Source of the DNA: Agrobacterium tumefaciens
GTDB taxonomy: Bacteria > Pseudomonadota > Alphaproteobacteria > Rhizobiales > Rhizobiaceae
Length of the DNA: 64,000 nucleotides
Direction of reading: 5' to 3'
NCBI RefSeq assembly: GCF_013337285.1
Contig: NZ_SUPW01000001.1
Location: 1-64,000, forward strand
A program made the position numbers and the translations under genes. Shown one piece after another: positions 28,661-38,094 of the stretch (its first letter is position 1; each line of letters opens with the position of its first letter). The notes beneath the pieces are model-generated. The model was not told the DNA's origin. It was given only the letters and a program-made list of their open reading frames with translations, and ran no database searches.

Positions 28661-29790
28661 TGCACGACACATTCACCTTCACCCTGAAAGCCACGAGCGG
28701 TGGCGCCCGCCTTGGCGAAGTCGCCATGCCGCGCGGCGTCATCCGCACGCCTGCCTTCATGCCGGTTGGCACTGTCGGCACCGTCAAGGCCATGTATCTC
28801 GATCAGGTGCGTGAATTGGGGGCCGATATCATTCTCGGCAATACCTATCACCTGATGCTGCGGCCCGGCCCGGAGCGTGTCGCGCGTCTCGGCGGTCTGC
28901 ATGAGCTGATCCGCTGGCCGCATCCGATCCTCACCGACAGCGGCGGTTTTCAGGTCATGTCGCTTTCCGGTCTGCGCAAGCTCGACGAGAAGGGCGTGAC
29001 CTTCAAGAGCCATGTGGACGGTTCGCTGCACCATATGTCGCCGGAACGCTCGATTGAAATTCAGGGCATGCTCGATTCCGATATCCAGATGCAGCTCGAT
29101 GAATGCATCGCCCTGCCGGCCGAACGCAAGGAAATCGAGCGCGCCATGGAGATGTCGCTGCGCTGGGCGGAACGCTGCCGTGTCGCCTTTGGCGAGCAGC
29201 CCGGCAAGGCCATGTTCGGCATCGTGCAGGGCGGCGACCAGCCGGATCTGCGCATCCGTTCCGCCGAAGGGCTGAAGCAGCTCGATCTGAAGGGCTACGC
29301 CGTTGGCGGTCTTGCCGTCGGCGAGCCGCAGGATGTGATGCTCGGCATGCTCGATATCACCCTGCCGGTCCTGCCCACGGAAAAGCCGCGTTACCTGATG
29401 GGCGTCGGCACGCCTGACGATATCCTGAAATCCGTGGCGCGCGGAATCGACATGTTCGACTGCGTGATGCCGACCCGCTCGGGCCGTCATGGGCTTGCCT
29501 TCACCCGTCGCGGCAGGGTCAATATCCGCAATGCCCGCCATGCCGAAGATATGCGCCCGCTGGACGAGCAGTCCAACTGCCCGGCCTCGCGCGATTATTC
29601 CCGCGCCTATCTGCATCATCTCACCCGCTCCAACGAGGCGCTGGGCGGCATGCTGCTCTCGTGGCACAATCTTGCCTATTATCAGGAGCTGATGCAGGGT
29701 ATCCGCAAGTCGATCGAGGAAGGCCGTTTCGCCGATTTTTATGCGGAAACCATAGAGATGTGGGCAAAGGGCGACATAGACCCGATCTGA
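28660..29790 (+). CDS. tgt: Queuine tRNA-ribosyltransferase with altered zinc site
   Basis: A 376-residue TIM-barrel enzyme that exchanges guanine 34 for preQ1 in tRNAs with GUN anticodons. [16 protein letters not shown] carries the catalytic Asp, and [15 protein letters not shown] the nucleophile region. The zinc site that in E. coli and Zymomonas reads CxCxxC reads SNCPAS here (about residues 307-312), so two of three Cys are Ser; the distal His is kept in SWHNLAYYQ. The rest is intact, so it is probably active with a modified structural site. Confidence 0.93.
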   Translation: MHDTFTFTLKATSGGARLGEVAMPRGVIRTPAFMPVGTVGTVKAMYLDQVRELGADIILGNTYHLMLRPGPERVARLGGLHELIRWPHPILTDSGGFQVMSLSGLRKLDEKGVTFKSHVDGSLHHMSPERSIEIQGMLDSDIQMQLDECIALPAERKEIERAMEMSLRWAERCRVAFGEQPGKAMFGIVQGGDQPDLRIRSAEGLKQLDLKGYAVGGLAVGEPQDVMLGMLDITLPVLPTEKPRYLMGVGTPDDILKSVARGIDMFDCVMPTRSGRHGLAFTRRGRVNIRNARHAEDMRPLDEQSNCPASRDYSRAYLHHLTRSNEALGGMLLSWHNLAYYQELMQGIRKSIEEGRFADFYAETIEMWAKGDIDPI

Positions 29791-29826
29791 TCTTTCCCGA
29801 CCTTTCTCCTGTTTCGGACGCTTTCC

Positions 29827-30984
29827 GTGGCACATGCGCCTTACGTTCTTTTCCGGGATGATACGACCGGCACGGTGACAGCCTTCACCGAGCCGGAAGA
29901 GATTATCGTGGCGGATGAGCCGGAAGCGTTTTTTGCAGCACTCAAACGCATGGAAGAGTTGCGCCGCGCCGGGAAATACCTTGCCGGCTATATGTCCTAC
30001 GAGGCGGGTTTCCTGTTCGAGCCGAAGCTTGCGCCATTTGCCGAAGAGCCCCGCAATGTGCCGTTTCTGCGCTTTGGCGTCTTTTCCGGCCCGCAGCCGG
30101 ATGCGGGCCGGTTCGCGCGTCCCGACGATATGCCGGATGCGGATGCGTTTCTTTCCGATCCCGTGCCGGCATGGACACTCCAAGAATACCAGCAGCGCTT
30201 TGCGCGACTGCACGATCATCTGCGTCGTGGCGACTGTTATCAGGGCAATCTGACCATGCCCGTTCAAGCCCGCTGGAGCGGCGATCCGCTCACCGCCTTC
30301 TGGTCGCTGATCGAACGGCAGCCGGTTAAATACGGCGCGCTGGTCGATCTTGGCGGCCCGGTCATCCTGTCGCGCTCGCCGGAACTGTTTTTCTCGGTCG
30401 ATGGCGAGGGGTTCATCGAAACCCATCCAATGAAGGGCACCACACCGCGCGGGGCGGATGCGGAGGAGGACAGGGCAATCATTACGGCGATGCTGGCGGA
30501 TGAAAAGACGCTGGCCGAAAATCGCATGATCGTCGATCTGCTGCGCAACGATATTTCCCGTATCACCGAGGTCGGCAGCCTTCATGTGCCGCGACTGTTC
30601 GATATCGAAACCTATCCGACCGTGCACCAGATGGTCAGCCATGTGCGGGCGAAGCTTCTGCCTGACGTGACGGTGGAAGACATCTTCGCCGCGCTGTTTC
30701 CCTGCGGTTCTGTGACGGGCGCACCAAAAATGTGGGCGATGAAAATCCTGCGGGAGCTGGAAGCTGGCCCACGCGACGCCTATTGCGGCGCAATCGGCTT
30801 CATGTCTCCCCGTGGTGATATGCGGTTCTCAGTGGCGATCCGCACGCTCAGCCTGTTTGACGACGGCCGCGCCGTCTTCAATGTTGGCGGCGGCATCGTC
30901 TTCGATTCCGATGCAGAAGCCGAATATGACGAGTGCCTGCTGAAATCGAAATTCGCGGTGGGGGACAGGTTGTTGCGGCGGTGA
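29827..30984 (+). CDS. pabB: Aminodeoxychorismate synthase component I (PabB-like)
   Basis: A 385-residue chorismate-binding enzyme that makes 4-amino-4-deoxychorismate for folate. Key blocks are QGNLTMPVQARW, ETHPMKGTTPRGADAEED with the active-site Lys, LLRNDISRITEVGS and GSVTGAPKMWAMKIL. It lacks the C-terminal aminodeoxychorismate lyase domain found in fused forms and lacks a glutamine amidotransferase. The start is a GTG at 29827, 36 bases after tgt. It ends back to back with the convergent decarboxylase gene. Confidence 0.88.
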   Translation: MAHAPYVLFRDDTTGTVTAFTEPEEIIVADEPEAFFAALKRMEELRRAGKYLAGYMSYEAGFLFEPKLAPFAEEPRNVPFLRFGVFSGPQPDAGRFARPDDMPDADAFLSDPVPAWTLQEYQQRFARLHDHLRRGDCYQGNLTMPVQARWSGDPLTAFWSLIERQPVKYGALVDLGGPVILSRSPELFFSVDGEGFIETHPMKGTTPRGADAEEDRAIITAMLADEKTLAENRMIVDLLRNDISRITEVGSLHVPRLFDIETYPTVHQMVSHVRAKLLPDVTVEDIFAALFPCGSVTGAPKMWAMKILRELEAGPRDAYCGAIGFMSPRGDMRFSVAIRTLSLFDDGRAVFNVGGGIVFDSDAEAEYDECLLKSKFAVGDRLLRR

Positions 30985-30990
30985 TCACCG
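30979..30990. other. Palindrome carrying two convergent stop codons
   Basis: The 12-base palindrome CGGTGATCACCG holds the TGA of the pabB-like gene (30982-30984) and, on the other strand, the TGA of the decarboxylase gene (30985-30987). The two genes therefore end with no base between them. Confidence 0.9.
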
Positions 30991-32262
30991 CCCGATCACC
31001 TCGAACGTTCCATCCTCCACCAGCACTTCTTTCGCCGCCGCGTGGCTGAGAAAACCCGAAGGACTGGCGCTTGCGCCATAAGCGCCCGATTGCAGGATGG
31101 CAACGAGATCGCCGGCCTTCAGTTTCGGCAGCACGGCATTGCGGGCAAGCGTGTCGAGCGGGGTGCAGAGCGGGCCGACGATGGTGGCGGTCTCGTCATG
31201 GTCCGCCTGCATCAGGGCCGGCGCGACGATGGGGTAATTGCGTTTGACGATCTGGCCGAGATTGCCGGATGCGGCGAGATGATGGTGCATGCCGCCATCC
31301 GTCACCACGAAAGTGGTGCCGCGCGAGGTTTTTACCGAATTGACTTCCGCCACATAGATGCCGCCGGGGCCGGCGAGGAAGCGGCCGGGTTCGACGATGA
31401 TATGGGCGTCGGTTATCAAAGGATGCGCTTTCACAAGCGCCTTGAGGTCGGGAATGGCGGCGCTGACCGTTGCAAGATCGAGCGGCGTTTCCCCGGCGAA
31501 ATAGGGAATGCCGAGGCCGCCGCCGAGATCGATGGTCTCGAGCGGCCTGCCCAGCATTTCCGCCATGCGCGCGGCAAGGGAAATGGCGTGTCGCCATTGG
31601 GAGACAAGCATATCGGCGTCGAGAATCTGCGTGCCGCCATAGATGTGCACGCCGACGAGATCGATATGTCTGGCGTCCTTGAAGAGCGGCAGGACGTTTT
31701 CCAGTTCTTCTTCATCAAAACCGAAGGCGGTGGCCTTGCCGCCCATGCGCATGGCGCCCGCCTGCGCATCCGGCACCGGGTTGATGCGGATCGAGGCTTT
31801 GACCGGCCTGCCGATCTCTTCGATACGGGCGATTTCCTCAGCGCTTTCGATGTGGATTTCGCCGATGCCGCTGTCGATCACCTCACGCAATTCGACCATG
31901 CCTTTGCCGGGGCCGGCGAAGATGATGTTCTCAGGTGCGACACCCGCCTTGATGGCGGCGCGATATTCGCCGACGGAGGCGATTTCAGCGCCGGCACCTT
32001 GCTGCCGGAAAAGCGCGATAATGGCGGGCAGGGGATTGGCCTTCACCGAATAATAGATATCGGCAAAGCCCGATAGCGCCGTTTCAAGGTTCTGATAAGC
32101 GCTACGCATGACGCTTGCATCATAGAGGAAACACGGTGTTCCGGTTTGGGCGACGATATCGCGTACCGCAAGTCCGCCGATGACAAGATCATTGTCAGTG
32201 ACCGCAAATTGCGCAGCCGCAAGCGCTGGGCCGTGGCTCTGGGTTTTATCCGTGGGCGACAT
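30985..32262 (-). CDS. Fold-III PLP-dependent decarboxylase (ornithine/DAP decarboxylase-like)
   Basis: A 425-residue alanine-racemase-fold decarboxylase. IYYSVKANPLPAI holds the PLP Lys, VGVHIYGGTQ the His over the ring, DLGGGLGIPYF the phosphate loop, and GPLCTPLDTLARN the Cys/Asp active-site contributed across the dimer. It resembles decarboxylases found beside AMP ligases and acyl carriers in exopolysaccharide/exosortase loci more than housekeeping LysA. Start 32262 overlaps the ligase stop by 17 bases, so it belongs to that operon. The substrate may be a carrier-bound amino acid, as for BtrK of butirosin synthesis; this is inference. Confidence 0.82.
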   Translation of the reverse strand: MSPTDKTQSHGPALAAAQFAVTDNDLVIGGLAVRDIVAQTGTPCFLYDASVMRSAYQNLETALSGFADIYYSVKANPLPAIIALFRQQGAGAEIASVGEYRAAIKAGVAPENIIFAGPGKGMVELREVIDSGIGEIHIESAEEIARIEEIGRPVKASIRINPVPDAQAGAMRMGGKATAFGFDEEELENVLPLFKDARHIDLVGVHIYGGTQILDADMLVSQWRHAISLAARMAEMLGRPLETIDLGGGLGIPYFAGETPLDLATVSAAIPDLKALVKAHPLITDAHIIVEPGRFLAGPGGIYVAEVNSVKTSRGTTFVVTDGGMHHHLAASGNLGQIVKRNYPIVAPALMQADHDETATIVGPLCTPLDTLARNAVLPKLKAGDLVAILQSGAYGASASPSGFLSHAAAKEVLVEDGTFEVIGR

Positions 32263-33775
32263 TGTCCGTCCGTTCGCGCACCAGCGCGCGGTAATCCACC
32301 TTGCCATTGGCGGTGACCGGAAGCCGGTCGACCAGTTCGATGGCGCGCGGGATCATGAAAGGAGCGAGCATTTCGGCGGCTTTCCTGAGTGCTGCCGAAA
32401 CGTCGATATTTTCGTTGGCGGCGGTTGCCACCGCATGCACCTTTTCACCGGCGAAGGCGTCCGGCAGGCCGATGACGGCGACCTGCTGGAACAGCCCGGT
32501 CGACATCAGGCTTTCCTCAACTTCGGTCGGGCTGATGCGATAGCCTGACGATTTGATCATCGCATCGTTGCGGGCAACGAAGCTGAAGAAACCATCCTCG
32601 TCTTCCACGGCCAAGTCACCGGAATAGCAGACGGTTTCTCCGCCCAGTGCCGCCGGAATGAAGGGATGAGGCCGCAGAACTTTTGCCGTGTCGTCCGGCC
32701 GGTTCCAGTAACCGAGCGATACCGTCGGGCCGCGGTGGACGAGAATGCCTGGCTCGCCCGGTTTTGCCCGCTGTCCCTTATCGGTGACGATGAAGATTTC
32801 GCATTCCGGAATGGCCTTGCCGATGGAAGTCGGGCGGTGGTCGATCTCTTCCGGTGGCAGGAAGGTGGAGCGGAAGGCCTCGGTCAGGCCATACATCAGG
32901 TAAATCTTGGTGTCCGGCAGTTTTTCGCGCAGCGCTTTTACGGTTTCCTGCGGCACACGCCCGCCGGAATTGGTGATGTAGCGCAGATGCGGCAGCGGCG
33001 TCTTTGCGAGCGACGGGGCCGCTCTCGTCAGGATCGCCCAGACGGTCGGCACGCCGGCGAGACCGGTTACGGCATGATTGCGCAAATCGCGGACGATATC
33101 GTCGCCCAGCCGGAAGGTGGAGATGATTGTGGTCGCGCCCTGTTCCACCGCCGTCAGCAGCTGGTTCAGGCCGTAATCGAAGCTGAAGGGCAGGAGGGAA
33201 AGAATGCGGTCGCTGGCCGTAATCTCCAGATAGGTGCGCACGATGCGCGCGCCGGCCAGAAGATTGCGGTGCGACAGCATGACGCCCTTGGGTGAGCCGG
33301 TGGAGCCGGATGTGTAAAGGATCGCCGCGAGGTCCTCGCCGATTGCCGCCGAAGGGCGGGCAGGCGCTACGCGTGTCGCGATTTCTTCCGCCAGCATCAC
33401 CGTGACATGGGGAAGGTCTTCCAGCGCCGCCTTCAGCTCATCCATCATAACCGCGCTGCTGATGACGATTTTCGCGCCGCAATCCGTGATGATATGGCGG
33501 ATCTGCTGTGATTTCAGCAGCGCATTGACCGGCACGAAAACGCCGCTGGCCATGCTCACCCCGAAGATTGACCAGCATTCCTCGATGCCGCGCGGCAGGA
33601 AAATGACGACGCGGTCGCCGCGTTCTGCGCCGGCCTGCTGCAGGGCCGCTGCGCAACGGTTCGCCGCTTGCGCGAATTCCTGGTAGCTCAACGCTATATC
33701 TTTGTGGACAAGCGCCTGATCGTCGCTTGCCGCGCGAGCAGTGAGCAGGTGATGCAGCAGGAAATGGGGTGTCAT
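32246..33775 (-). CDS. AMP-forming acyl/aminoacyl ligase
   Basis: A 509-residue ANL-superfamily adenylating enzyme. It has ILYTSGSTGSPKGVMLSHRN (P-loop-like motif), LMYGLTEAFRST, YSGDLAVEDEDGFFSFVARN and the C-terminal ANGKVDY with the catalytic Lys. It would activate a carboxylic acid and load it on CoA or, given the carrier gene that overlaps its start by four bases, on that acyl carrier protein. Substrate specificity cannot be read from sequence. Confidence 0.86.
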   Translation of the reverse strand: MTPHFLLHHLLTARAASDDQALVHKDIALSYQEFAQAANRCAAALQQAGAERGDRVVIFLPRGIEECWSIFGVSMASGVFVPVNALLKSQQIRHIITDCGAKIVISSAVMMDELKAALEDLPHVTVMLAEEIATRVAPARPSAAIGEDLAAILYTSGSTGSPKGVMLSHRNLLAGARIVRTYLEITASDRILSLLPFSFDYGLNQLLTAVEQGATTIISTFRLGDDIVRDLRNHAVTGLAGVPTVWAILTRAAPSLAKTPLPHLRYITNSGGRVPQETVKALREKLPDTKIYLMYGLTEAFRSTFLPPEEIDHRPTSIGKAIPECEIFIVTDKGQRAKPGEPGILVHRGPTVSLGYWNRPDDTAKVLRPHPFIPAALGGETVCYSGDLAVEDEDGFFSFVARNDAMIKSSGYRISPTEVEESLMSTGLFQQVAVIGLPDAFAGEKVHAVATAANENIDVSAALRKAAEMLAPFMIPRAIELVDRLPVTANGKVDYRALVRERTDNVAHG

Positions 33776-34032
33776 TTCCGTTCCCTGAGGACGAAGGCGA
33801 TGAGATCGGCGGGCGTGCCGAGATTTTCCGGCGTGAAATGTTCGTCATCAAGCACGATGCCAAAACTCTCGCTGAGGAAGACCATCAATTCCAGGAAGCC
33901 GAGCGAATCGATCGCGCCGCCTTCTAGAAGCAATGTATCGTTGGTAAAAGGCGCGTAGGCGGGAAAGCGGTCCGAGAGATAGGCGTAGATAGTATCAGCA
34001 ACGTTGGTTTCGCTTTTCTTCGCCGCAAGCAT
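33772..34032 (-). CDS. Stand-alone acyl carrier protein
   Basis: An 86-residue carrier with the phosphopantetheine site in GGAIDSLGFLELMVFL (Ser at about residue 40). It is not the fatty-acid AcpP, which has the DSLDxVEL form and is strongly acidic. ATG 34032 gives the normal ACP length; an upstream ATG would add 33 unrelated residues. It is the first of three overlapping genes (ACP, ligase, decarboxylase). Confidence 0.87.
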   Translation of the reverse strand: MLAAKKSETNVADTIYAYLSDRFPAYAPFTNDTLLLEGGAIDSLGFLELMVFLSESFGIVLDDEHFTPENLGTPADLIAFVLRERK

Positions 34033-34139
34033 GCTTGTTCTCCGATGTCCCGTCTGTTTCCCATAAAACCCGCCCCGGAATGACACTTTATCTGTAAAGG
34101 TCGAGATTCTGTCAGGTCCACCAGGATTCACTAAAATAC

Positions 34140-34979
34140 CTAGGGTGGCAATAACACCAACTCTGAGTATGTTTCGTTAATAAAATGTGGGTTCCATGCG
34201 CCTTTTACTTGTATAGGCGCGAATTTATGTGCCGCAAACCCGCCGGCATTGTGCTCACCGTCAAGTGCCGCCATGGTCAGGGCAAGCCTGCCCCGGCCTA
34301 GAAGATGGCGGGCGATTGCAGAAATATGCCTTTGCGCGAGTTCTCTGTCTTCGCAATAGATCAAGCGGGCGGACGGCAGCTTCTTGGTCGTGGTTTTCAA
34401 GAACACCAGCGGATAGTGACGGCCATCCGCCTGCATTATGGCGACGATGCAACCGAGCCGCAGGTGATCTTCCAGCATCTCGCGCATGGCGGCCGACAGG
34501 GTATCCGGCCGCACGGCGGCAAGCGGATTGAGCCGCGTGCCGGAAGGACGCAGCGCCTTGAGCGGCAGGGGATAGAAAAGCGTGCGATCCGTCACCATCT
34601 GAAAACCCAGCCTCTCATTCAGCCTGCAGGCTTCGGGAGACGGGGTAAGGTCGGTGAACAGTTCTTCCTCGGATGAGGAGGCGATTTGCAGCATGCGTGG
34701 TGCAAACCACCGGCACGAAGGCTCGACATACCAGCTGGACAGGTTGACAACGATCCTGCCGGTTTCAGGCAGACGGCTTTTGATCGTCAACAGAACGCCC
34801 GCCGCGTTCTCACCCTTCATCAGCAATTGCCCGATCGGACCAAGCTCCCGCCGCTCATGATGATCGCTGATGAGCGACAGCCCGCGGGACCAGAAGGCCT
34901 TGCTTTTTTCGGGGAAACCTTTCGCCAAAAGGGCAACGGCGGCGGCGCGGTTTCCGTTGTCGATCGGTACGATTTTCAC
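34140..34979 (-). CDS. GNAT-like acyltransferase
   Basis: A 279-residue protein whose first 150 residues resemble the GNAT fold: a KIVPIDNGNRAAAVALLAKG start, a central GVLLTIKS strand, VNLSSWYVEPSCRW, and TDLTPSPEACRLNERLGF like the C-terminal acyl-CoA helix of the fold. The second half repeats a similar alpha/beta pattern without clear motifs. It precedes the ACP gene by 107 bases on the same strand and could transfer the carrier-bound product to an acceptor. Function is inferred only. Confidence 0.62.
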   Translation of the reverse strand: MKIVPIDNGNRAAAVALLAKGFPEKSKAFWSRGLSLISDHHERRELGPIGQLLMKGENAAGVLLTIKSRLPETGRIVVNLSSWYVEPSCRWFAPRMLQIASSSEEELFTDLTPSPEACRLNERLGFQMVTDRTLFYPLPLKALRPSGTRLNPLAAVRPDTLSAAMREMLEDHLRLGCIVAIMQADGRHYPLVFLKTTTKKLPSARLIYCEDRELAQRHISAIARHLLGRGRLALTMAALDGEHNAGGFAAHKFAPIQVKGAWNPHFINETYSELVLLPP

Positions 34980-35166
34980 GGGGCGCTCTCCGCTGTCTGG
35001 CGTTAACTGGCCGGGGAAAGAGATTTTTCAACTTCGCCGCGTAGTATTGGCTTACGATGATAGATTTACTGTCCCGTTAATCGCCAGGGCTGCAAGGCGG
35101 CGGAGCCGATCACGTTTGCATGAAAGGCAGGCGCGCCGAACGCGCCCGCCTCCTGTCATCGGCCGA

Positions 35167-36294
35167 TCAATAGACCACGACGCCGCGAATGCTCTCGCCC
35201 CTGTGCATCAACTCGAAGCCCTTGTTGATGTCTTCCAGCGGCATCGTATGGGTGATCATCGGATCGATCTGGATCTTGCCCTCCATGTACCAGTCGACGA
35301 TCTTCGGCACATCGGTGCGGCCGCGCGCGCCGCCAAAAGCGGTACCCATCCAGTTGCGGCCGGTGACCAGCTGGAACGGACGTGTCGAGATTTCCTGACC
35401 GGCGCCGGCAACGCCGATGATGACCGACTTGCCCCAGCCGCGATGCGAGGCTTCCAGCGCCTGACGCATGACCTTGGTGTTGCCCGTGCAGTCAAAGGTA
35501 TAATCCGCGCCGCCGATCAGGTCGCCGTTACGCTTCGTCATGTTGACGAGATAAGGCACGATGTCGTCGCCGACTTCTTTCGGGTTGACGAAGTGGGTCA
35601 TGCCGAATTTTTCGCCCCAGGCCTTGCGGTCGTTGTTGATGTCCACACCGATGATCATGTCCGCACCGGCAAGACGCAGGCCCTGCAGCACGTTCAAACC
35701 GATGCCGCCGAGACCGAAGACGATGGCGGTGGCGCCAATCTCGACCTTGGCGGTGTTGATGACCGCGCCGATGCCGGTCGTCACGCCGCAGCCGATGTAG
35801 CAGACCTTGTCGAAGGGAGCGTCGGGATTGATCTTGGCCAGCGCGATTTCCGGCAGGACGGTGAAGTTCGAGAAGGTCGAGCAGCCCATATAATGATGGA
35901 TCTTGTCCTTGCCGATCGAGAAGCGCGAGGTGCCGTCCGGCATCACGCCCTGTCCCTGGGTGGCGCGGATGGAGGTGCACAGATTGGTCTTGCGCGAGGT
36001 GCAGGAATAACATTCGCGGCATTCCGGCGTGTAGAGCGGAATGACATGATCGCCTTTCTTGACAGAGGTGACACCGGGGCCGACATCAACGACGATGCCA
36101 GCACCCTCATGGCCGAGAATGGCCGGAAACAGGCCTTCCGGATCGGCACCTGACAGGGTGAAATCGTCGGTATGGCAGATGCCGGTCGCCTTGACCTCAA
36201 CAAGCACTTCGCCGGCGCGGGGACCTTCAAGCTGGACGGTCATGACCTCAAGCGGTTTTCCTGCCTGAATGGCAACAGCGGCGCGTACGTCCAT
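35167..36294 (-). CDS. frmA: S-(hydroxymethyl)glutathione dehydrogenase, class III alcohol dehydrogenase
   Basis: A 375-residue zinc enzyme that oxidises the formaldehyde-glutathione adduct. Catalytic zinc ligands are in GICHTDDFTLSG and GHEGAGIVVDVG; the structural zinc loop is CRECYSCTSRKTNLC. The coenzyme fold carries VFGLGGIGLNVLQGL. A GGAG ribosome site precedes the ATG. It is divergent from the TadG-like gene across a 550-base gap. Confidence 0.95.
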   Translation of the reverse strand: MDVRAAVAIQAGKPLEVMTVQLEGPRAGEVLVEVKATGICHTDDFTLSGADPEGLFPAILGHEGAGIVVDVGPGVTSVKKGDHVIPLYTPECRECYSCTSRKTNLCTSIRATQGQGVMPDGTSRFSIGKDKIHHYMGCSTFSNFTVLPEIALAKINPDAPFDKVCYIGCGVTTGIGAVINTAKVEIGATAIVFGLGGIGLNVLQGLRLAGADMIIGVDINNDRKAWGEKFGMTHFVNPKEVGDDIVPYLVNMTKRNGDLIGGADYTFDCTGNTKVMRQALEASHRGWGKSVIIGVAGAGQEISTRPFQLVTGRNWMGTAFGGARGRTDVPKIVDWYMEGKIQIDPMITHTMPLEDINKGFELMHRGESIRGVVVY

Positions 36295-36843
36295 TTTCGA
36301 TCTCCTGGCGTTGTCTCATGATTGGATAGGGCTGTTTTGCCCGAGCTTGGCGGCAGGGACAAGGGGCAAAAGCGACCTTGGCGTCTCAGTTGCGACCAAA
36401 AAATGAAGCCGTCTCCGTGTTGGACAGGAAGAGCGAGCATCGGGAAAATTGTATCCGCAATCGAGTATCCAATTGGCGTATTCAATTTAATATTTCGACT
36501 ATAATAAATTATGAATATCTGATTTAAATATATGATTTTACATACTATTTTTGATATTCGGGTGATCTTTAATTTACGAATCTGGTGTTTAATCCGCCAT
36601 ATAGAATGACGAATGAAATTGGGCTGTCATCAATCGGTGGTTCCGGAAAATACCTTTATCTCGCGAGTGCAACTGGCCCTCGCCAATTGTGTCGCGCCGC
36701 CATGATCGCGGCGAGCATCAGCGGTTTTGCTGAGTTTGTATCCTGTGGCCCGGGGCTTTCGCCCGGCTGCAGTCTTTGTGTGTCCGGCTGGGGAGGAGAG
36801 CCGGGACGATCCGTGGCGGTTGGACGAAAAGCGATTATTGCAG
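36295..36843. other. Divergent intergenic region with an AT-rich core
   Basis: This gap of about 550 bases holds the promoter of frmA (minus) on its left and that of the TadG-like gene on its right. 36470-36590 is very AT-rich (TAATAAATTATGAATATC). In-frame ORFs across 36585-36857 look unlike proteins and are not called. Confidence 0.5.
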
Positions 36844-38094
36844 ATGTTTCATATTGAAAGAATGTTGAACGCGTTGGCGCGTCATTTCCACCTGCTTCTC
36901 AGGGATCGGCGGGCAAATTTTGCGATTATCACGGCATTGCTGATGCCGGTTTTTCTTTTCACTTTCGGACTGCTGTTCGAAGGCGGCCGCGCGCTGGCCT
37001 ATTACAGCCAGTCAAAGCGGGTGATCGCGCAGGCCTGCGAGCGCTCGACGAAACCGACCCGGACGAATGTGCCTATCGATGAAGTGCGACGCAAAAATGT
37101 GCTTGATACCTTCGACGCGCTCATCACTTCCACCAAACAGGAGGTGGTGAGCCGGGATGTGAAAATCGACTGGCTGACCACCGATATAGACGCGAAATTC
37201 ACCTATAAGACGGTGTTGGGCGGCATGTTCAATGTCGAAAAAATGGATTACGCGCTGACTTACCGTTGCGACGGTATTCCTCCCTATCCGTATGACGGCG
37301 AGGTGATCGTCAACAACACATTCGACCGGCTGAACGGTAAAGACCGCATTCTCAAAAACGGTAAAGGCCCCAACACCATGAATGGTTGCTGGGGTGTCGT
37401 CAGCTATGAGGAGCTTGGATGGAACGGTGGCACAGGTCCGGGCATCGAGCTTCAGGACTGGAGCAATGCGGAGTGCCGTAAGAAATTCGGCTGGCAGGGT
37501 TATGAGGAGCCGAAGAAGGATGCCGGACCTGTTTGCGCCAGCGTCTCGCAACAGGACGTCGCACCGACTGACGAAAAAGATCCGAAAAACAACAACAAAC
37601 TGAAAGAGCTCGATAAGGACGCGTCGCAATCCTCAGCAGCCAAGCCATGTCCGCCCGAATCGGACGAATTGGAAAAACCTTCCCTGTTGAAAGCCGAAAA
37701 TGGCGGGATACCGCCGACCAAATATGTGGTGGAACTGGACAGCCATTGGGATGGGCAGAATAGAAAAGATGCCAACAGTTCGATTTTCAAGATTGTGGAA
37801 ATGCACCCCGGAAAATATGAGGTTTCGGTCTGGTATAATGGCCGCAACGACGCCTATGGCGGCACCAACGACATCGACATCTTCCTGCAGCTCCAGCGTC
37901 CGCAATTAGGTCCCGAAAAGAAGATCATCGAAATGGCGCAGAAGGGCAAGGTCTTCTGGGAGCGCCGCAGTTACTCGATCACGGTCGATACCTATTCCGT
38001 CTACAAGCTGACGATTGCCGCAGGCGGGAAAAGCGACAGTCTTGGCGGCATCATCACGGCTTTTGAGGTGAAGTATGTCGACTCACCTAAATAA
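36844..38094 (+). CDS. TadG-like pseudopilin-associated protein with beta-rich C-terminus
   Basis: A 416-residue protein anchored by one N-terminal helix, NFAIITALLMPVFLFTFGLL, like the Flp-pilus TadG group. ATG 36844 (MFHIERMLN) fits that layout; upstream ATGs would give an implausible leader. The rest is periplasmic, polar and Lys-rich in the middle (about residues 230-290). A C-terminal beta-rich domain (KYVVELDSHWDG onward) looks like a carbohydrate-binding jelly roll. Base composition is poorer in GC than the neighbours. The end overlaps the next gene. Confidence 0.7.
   Translation: MFHIERMLNALARHFHLLLRDRRANFAIITALLMPVFLFTFGLLFEGGRALAYYSQSKRVIAQACERSTKPTRTNVPIDEVRRKNVLDTFDALITSTKQEVVSRDVKIDWLTTDIDAKFTYKTVLGGMFNVEKMDYALTYRCDGIPPYPYDGEVIVNNTFDRLNGKDRILKNGKGPNTMNGCWGVVSYEELGWNGGTGPGIELQDWSNAECRKKFGWQGYEEPKKDAGPVCASVSQQDVAPTDEKDPKNNNKLKELDKDASQSSAAKPCPPESDELEKPSLLKAENGGIPPTKYVVELDSHWDGQNRKDANSSIFKIVEMHPGKYEVSVWYNGRNDAYGGTNDIDIFLQLQRPQLGPEKKIIEMAQKGKVFWERRSYSITVDTYSVYKLTIAAGGKSDSLGGIITAFEVKYVDSPK

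Noticed and set aside
36585..36857. 90-codon plus-strand ORF before the TadG-like gene
   Set aside because: It overlaps the better start of the TadG-like gene in another frame and looks like a random translation.
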